A stretch of DNA of 64,000 bases from Scolanthus callimorphus (lineage: Eukaryota; Cnidaria; Anthozoa; Actiniaria; Edwardsiidae). Shown here piece by piece: positions 59,327 to 64,000 of this stretch. Each line of letters begins with the position of its first letter. The first letter of the stretch is position 1. The stretch lies in assembly GCA_033964015.1 (NCBI GenBank), contig CM066919.1, positions 30,719,459 through 30,783,458 on the forward strand, given 5' to 3'. Position numbers and translations under genes: made by a program. Under the pieces are notes generated by a model, which was not told the DNA's origin, made no database searches, and saw only the letters and a program-made list of their open reading frames with translations.

Positions 59327-60906
59327 TTAATTATATTTTTGAATCTGGGGCCACAGAAGTTTTGCTCTTAAATGTGGCTCAATTGGGTGCACAAACACTG
59401 TTTTGTGACCCTCAGGGTCCTCCATGTCTTTGGCTTCATTACCCCACTTAAATATGGACCCTTCCATCTGGTATAGCTCCATAGATTTGCAAAGGGTTTC
59501 ATATTTTGGTTTCTTAAGCATCTCAAGGAATTTTTTCTGCTTTGATGCTGGCCCTCAGCCCAATTGCACAGTAGAAGATCACTGTTTTAGGTATGTCTTC
59601 TTGAGGAACTGTATATCAAGAAAATAAAGAAATCACTCAAGATTTGTGTAAATTTAATTTGCCATGTATAAAGTATCATGATACTTTTTTTTGTAGAAAA
59701 TAATGATACTATTTTTTGCTGAGTGATTTCACCATAGGCAGACCAGGAGAATTATCAGTAAATAAAGTTGACTTATAGTGTCCTGAGTTGTGCTTTGGGG
59801 AGAATTAGAACTAGAATATTAGAACTGTGGGAAGGCCAGAAATAGCTTGGAGGGCTATAATTCTCCTCAAAACATAACTCAGGAGACATTGAGAGGTAGT
59901 AAGTCAACTTTATTTACTGATAATTCACCTGGTCTGCCTGTGATTTCACCTGTGGTATCTATCAGCTTTGGGTTGCAACATTAAAAGGGCGTGGCTTAGT
60001 TGACTTTAATCCCTAAAAGGTTCCAACAATTAATGTGATATTGATAAAGTCATTGTTTGGTTTGCTAGAACGGACCCCTAAAGCGAGAGGTACCTATCTG
60101 GAAATTTTTTTCGAGTTTTTGAATTTTCCCCCATAAAAGGTGCCACTGACCAGTGGGGAAAGCTACTAAAGAGAAAATGGTGGCGGGTGGCTTATTATAT
60201 CCATGAAGACTGCACAATCGAAATGTTCTAATAGTGTTATTATTATTACTGACCTTGTTCATTTATGATATCCACGATTTTTGTCAGATCTGTGAGACTG
60301 GGTGGTACATGGATAGAATTCTTGATACAACTGATTATGCGCTCTTGCTCTTCACGAACATCCTGTGGTATTCAAACGCAAAAGTGTTTAGATTTATCCT
60401 CAGGGGCTAAAACATTCTGTCAGTCAACAGTGTCATTGGCCAGAGAGATTGTTTTCCCATCCAATGCAGTGAGAAGTCATCAATGTTTACTGGTTGCCTA
60501 AAGGCTAGTTGTTTCCAATCAGTTGGACCTTTACATAACATCTATCCCATCTTCAGACTTTTACATTTGCAATGTTAAGTACTATGCCCATTACACAGGA
60601 ACTTAAGAAACGGGGGGCCAGACATTGAAATTATTCAAGTGAGACGAAAATGAAGCTTTTTAGTCATTTAATGTATGAGGAAAATGTCAGAGAAAGGAGG
60701 GCCTCGGCGCCCTCTTGATCCGCCCATGGTTACAAACTACGATAACCATATAATCCCGGTATAATGTGTAAGACAAATTTTCAACAAAAATAATGAAAGT
60801 ATGAAATTGTAGCCTGCACACGCGCTAGTGAGAGTTCTAGGACGTTACGAAGTTGCAGGGGGATAGGGGAGTTCTAGGGAGTTAGGACGCTGGTTACGAA
60901 GTTGCA

Positions 60907-60944
<38 letters not shown>

Positions 60945-61701
60945 CTAGGGGAGTTCTAGGGAGCTAGGACGCTGGTCACGAAGTTGCAGGGGGCTAGGGG
61001 AGTTCTAGGACGCTGGTTACGAAGTTGCAGGGGAGTTCTAGGGAGCTAGGACGCTGGTTACGAAGCTGCAGGGGGCTAGGGCAGTTCTAGGGAACTAGGA
61101 CGCTGGTTGCGAAGTTGTAGGGGGCTAGGAGAAACCCGCTCGCGATAGCTTGTTGCGAAGTTCTGGGTAGCGTGTTGCGAATTCTGGGGGGCTAGGAGAA
61201 ATCCACTCCTCCGACAACGCGCCACAGGGTTCCTTTAAACTCGAAAAAAAAAACTCCGAAGAACAACCCAGGAGAGTCTGTTCGCAGTCTAAAATCATTG
61301 TCATATTATTCAGTGCATTGTACACTGGCAAATATGGTCATTGAACCTCTAACATCTATCTCAACTCTTCGTCGAATTTTGAATTGTTCTAAGTGCTTGA
61401 ATATATGTACCAAAGTAAAACTTTTCTGAGACTTTTTGAAAGGATTGACAGCAAAGAAAGGAAAAAACTATCTAAAACTGATGAGGCGAATAGAAAGCTT
61501 CGACTTCGTGAGGTTAGACGAAATCATGTCTGATCTTACCAGTAATATTAGCGGTTTAGTTTTCTTAGCAGATAACTTCGCCCTTTCGCTCTCTCTGATA
61601 AGCGCCTGTACCTGGTCGGTCGAGATGCGAGGGACGGTCGGGTACGTAAAGGCAAGATAGCGAGTTAGAAGTCGGAAACGCAACCCAAGTGGCTCCACCA
61701 T
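59327..61701 (-). CDS. rhodanese-like sulfurtransferase, with one frameshift
   Basis: Exons 61540-61701 (phase 0), 60254-60362 (phase 1) and 59327-59581. Exon 1 gives MVEPLGLRFRLLTRY and VPRISTDQVQALIRE; the junction rebuilds ILLDVREEQERI, the signature strand of rhodanese domains. Exon 3 has IFYCAIGLRAS, where the Cys of a six-residue C-A-I-G-L-R loop is the persulfide-carrying active site, and then MEGSIFKWGNEAKD and VHPIEPHLRAKLL, the usual end of the domain. After RASIKAEK the frame shifts at a run of six A (minus strand; T6 at 59531-59536): five A would join the two halves. Expected length is about 174 residues with one domain. Such proteins move sulfane sulfur; the substrate is unknown. 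The first 20 residues could be a mitochondrial presequence. Confidence 0.88.
59734..59939. mobile_element. 206-bp MITE with 11-bp target duplication
   Basis: GTGATTTCACC flanks both ends (59723-59733, 59940-59950). Inside, GGCAGACCAGGAGAATTATC and GATAATTCACCTGGTCTGCC start arms of about 50 bp that continue through AGTAAATAAAGTTGACTT. It sits in rhodanese intron 2. Duplication length suggests a Mutator-like source. Confidence 0.88.
60836..61130. repeat. G-rich minisatellite with a 38-G homopolymer
   Basis: Units of about 49 bp, of the form GGTTACGAAGTTGCAGGGGG + CTAGGGGAGTTCTAGG + AGCTAGGACGCT, are repeated five to six times. One GGGGG tract has expanded to 38 G (60907-60944). The array lies in intron 1 of the rhodanese gene and would readily form G-quadruplexes. 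Confidence 0.92.
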
Positions 61702-61866
61702 TTTATCGAGACTTGCACAACAAACGATATGAATAATCGATATGGATGTTTATTCCTGGTGACCAGCTTTGTCTAGACAAGGTCAAGAAGTAATTGATTT
61801 CGCTCTAAAAGTTCTGAAAGTTCTCCGGTCACATGATGCCTGTGCAGAGAGCGAGCGCGGAGAGGA

Positions 61867-62344
61867 CACGGGCACACAACGAGCCCCTGGTTAAAATGCG
61901 TTTAAATGGCGTATTTGGACATTTCTACACGCGTAGAGCATATAAATACATGTTTTAAAAGTTGCTGGCAAAAATTTAGCTGTTCCTTTATGCCAGGAGA
62001 GGGCCTCAATTTTTCCCAGCCAGCAGCTGGGTGTAAAAAAATTTCCCAGCAAGGAGAGTAACATTACCACAGGAAGCCCGAAATAGTATAACAAATCGGG
62101 TATCCTTAAAAACGAGCACTAATAACTAAGTGCATTTTTAAGTGCTGTCACTTAAAATTTCATTTTTCAACATCCATGAGCAACTTGTGTTTCCCAGCAA
62201 AGGCGATATGCATAAATTTTTGCCAGGAACGGAAGGCGATGAATTTTTGCCAGCCAGCAAGAGACCGCGATAAATATTTGCCAGCCAGCAGCGAAAGGGG
62301 GTGAGGAACAGCTTTTTGAGGAACAGCTCCGTTGTGTGCCCGTG
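61867..62344. mobile_element. 478-bp TIR element with TTGCCAGCCAGC subrepeats
   Basis: The ends CACGGGCACACAACG and CGTTGTGTGCCCGTG are perfectly inverted. The interior repeats TTTTTGCCAGCCAGCAA / TTTCCCAGCAAGG motifs several times. No protein. Confidence 0.8.
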
Positions 62345-62500
62345 AGAGGAGACAGGGGATTCCCTCAGATTTTCTTTTTGGTGGAATTTTCCGCACCCAG
62401 GATGGTGGGCCATGCTGACATGCGCCACGTCGCTTATCGTAGAATTTGGTGCACGAACCGCAAAAAAAAAACACAACGTCTCGCTTCTCTCCCTAATGCT

Positions 62501-62934
62501 TACATCTTGTTGCCACTCAATTCAGATCACGTGATGATTCCTTTGGGTGGGTACAATTGTCAATTTGTTTTTACTCGGCCGAGTGCACGGGACAATTGTT
62601 TGTGACCCAGGACCCAGGACAATTGTTTGTGTACTACAACATCGAAGTATTGACAGTAATATAGGGTTTATATGGGGATTGTGGTAAGGGATGTTTGGAC
62701 CTGGAAATTTTAGGAAATTATCAATAAAAGTTACTGAAACTTACCATGTTGTTAGTTGTGGTTGTCCTTGATGCTCATGTGAAGTTTCACGGATTTATCT
62801 TCAATTCGCCCCCCATACAGAGAGAAAGACAGTCTTCGATGTTGTAGTACACAAACAATTGTCCTGGGTCACCTGTGGTATCCATTCAAAGGAATCATCA
62901 CATTATCTGATGAATTTGGTGGCAACAAGATGTA
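62501..62934. mobile_element. 434-bp nested palindromic element
   Basis: Outer ends TACATCTTGTTGCCACTCAA and TTTGGTGGCAACAAGATGTA are inverted. An inner pair, AGGACAATTGTTTGTGTACT and TAGTACACAAACAATTGTCC, forms a second stem. A partial copy of the outer arm lies at 49839-49892. Confidence 0.85.
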
Positions 62935-63040
62935 AACACCGTTAGCCGATTTGGTCAGTATATGCTGATGTGTGGAGGGTTTTTAGTCGAGATGCCACAG
63001 CGAGTAGTAATGGCCGATTGGAATATCGTTATTGAATAAT

Positions 63041-63285
63041 TATCGTTTAAGTTGTTCGTCGACCTTTCATTATATATATTTCTTTCAGTAAATATAAACA
63101 ATAGAAAACAAAGATAAAGAGATAGACAAAATAGCTGATTTTATTAGACAAAGGACTAATAATTATCGTTTAAGTTGTTCGTCGACCTTTCATTATATAT
63201 ATTTCTTTCAGTAAATATAAACAATAGAAAACAAAGATAAAGAGATAGACAAATGAGCTGATTTTATTAGACAAAGGACTACTAT
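63041..63285. repeat. 123-bp tandem duplication next to a stop codon
   Basis: TATCGTTTAAGTTGTTCGTC recurs after exactly 123 bp, and the copies are almost identical. On the minus strand each copy contains AATAAA (63263-63268 and 63140-63145), downstream of the stop codon at 63286-63288, so the poly(A) signal of that gene has been doubled. Confidence 0.92.
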
Positions 63286-63781
63286 TTATTCCTCGTCAGT
63301 CGCGGCACCCAGATCAACAGGCAAGTCTTCTTGTGTCTGATCTTCTGGATTGGGTTCATCTAGGACATTAAAAGAAAATCACGTCAGGGACGGACGAGGA
63401 AGTAGAAATGGAAGTGGACGACTTGGCCCCAAAAATGGACTGTTTGTGATTGCACTGCCCTTGCGCTATGACATGAGCTTTAGGAACACAACACTGACCG
63501 AAAGTCATAGTGAATTCCTCGGCGCGAAATTTTCAGAATGCTCAGTAGATACTTAAAAATTTGATCAACTTGCTCATTCAGCAAAGTTGAACATGCATCG
63601 AACAACGATAAACATCGCTATACGGGTGAAGAGGCGAGAATAAGTAAGAATAATGAGGCGATCAAGTTTTGGTTCACATTTGCGCGCAGACAGAGTGTAC
63701 CTTTGGAGTTGACAATGCGTTCATACTCTTGACGAAGGAACTTGCGACGCTCACGCTGCTCAAAGATGGCCTTTCTCTTAG
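63286..63781 (-). CDS. last two exons of an unidentified gene
   Basis: Exons 63701-63781 and 63286-63359 join in phase 1; the rest lies beyond the window. The penultimate exon encodes a basic helix (KRKAIFEQRERRKFLRQEYE, then RIVNSK) and the last an acidic tail, DEPNPEDQTQEDLPVDLG, then AATDEE and stop. A charged coiled coil followed by an acidic C-terminus suits a nuclear or RNP-associated protein, but the family is not recognised. An alternative frame in the last exon is also open; the splice phase decides for the acidic one. Confidence 0.7.
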
Positions 63782-64000
63782 CTGAAAATTAGGAAAGTCG
63801 TCAGTGAAATACGAAGTGATAGTGACAAAATTCTTTTTTTATGTAAATGGATGCTTTGGAAGGAATGAAGGCAGCTTGCTTGTCACTAAGCTCTATTTCT
63901 TTTCCATTACACAAAAATCGTCCTCTTCATTATTTTACGATTGATGTGTTAATTTGCGTGCTCTGTGCTGTCTCTTCGGGGTTGATGAGGGGGTGCCAAA
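63782..64000 (-). other. intron of the gene above, cut by the window edge
   Basis: Follows the acceptor at 63782-63784 on the minus strand. No further exon is recognisable before the end of the window. Confidence 0.5.

Noticed and set aside
1..64000. Bacterial-type features: operons, CRISPR arrays, riboswitches, ribosome binding sites
   Set aside because: Intron-containing genes, TATA promoters and MITEs show a eukaryotic nuclear genome; no CRISPR-like spacing or bacterial signals were seen.
1..64000. tRNA or rRNA genes
   Set aside because: No sequence with a matching A box, B box and acceptor stem was found by eye; a covariance-model scan could still find one.

Overview
This window is nuclear DNA from an early-branching animal, most likely an anthozoan cnidarian (coral or sea anemone). 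The genes are split by GT-AG introns, the DNA is AT-rich and full of short inverted-repeat transposons, and the conserved genes include animal families (a caspase and an ABHD10-like hydrolase). It also carries the two genes for de novo vitamin B6 synthesis (PDX1/SNZ and PDX2/SNO), which most animals lost but some sponges and cnidarians keep. The lineage is inferred; no rRNA or mitochondrial marker is present.

Layout. From 1 to about 19 kb I found no confident protein gene: only palindromic elements, one LINE tail and a TATA promoter with a noncoding exon near 8.9 kb. A small secreted cysteine-rich protein (19.4-21.4 kb, +) has an intron filled with simple repeat. A single-exon three-pass membrane protein lies at 23.9-24.3 kb (-). 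An ABHD10-like hydrolase (26.7-28.3 kb, +) follows a LINE fragment enclosed in a terminal-inverted-repeat element. From 29.5 to 41.5 kb the DNA is dominated by miniature transposons, minisatellites and a nearly perfect 1.07-kb tandem duplication, with two orphan first exons (30.0 kb + and 39.8 kb -). An executioner-type caspase occupies 44.15-47.74 kb (+).

From 50 to 58 kb is the vitamin B6 locus. PDX1 (eight exons, -) and PDX2 (two exons, +) are arranged head to head with 570 bp between their start codons, so they probably share a promoter. Their products form the PLP synthase complex: PDX2 releases ammonia from glutamine, and PDX1 condenses it with ribose 5-phosphate and glyceraldehyde 3-phosphate. 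A Tc1/IS630-type transposon with 117-bp terminal repeats sits in PDX1 intron 4, only about 20 bp from a splice donor. Another element is inserted at the PDX2 stop codon. Next comes a rhodanese-like gene (59.3-61.7 kb, -), and the window ends in the last two exons of an unidentified gene (63.3-63.8 kb, -).

Two of the best-conserved genes, PDX2 and the rhodanese, each carry one single-base frameshift in an otherwise intact frame. These are either consensus errors or early decay and deserve a direct check. The other main theme is transposon biology. Many MITEs have readable target-site duplications (TTA, TA, 5 bp, 8-12 bp), so several superfamilies are present, and several lie within 15-35 bp of splice sites.
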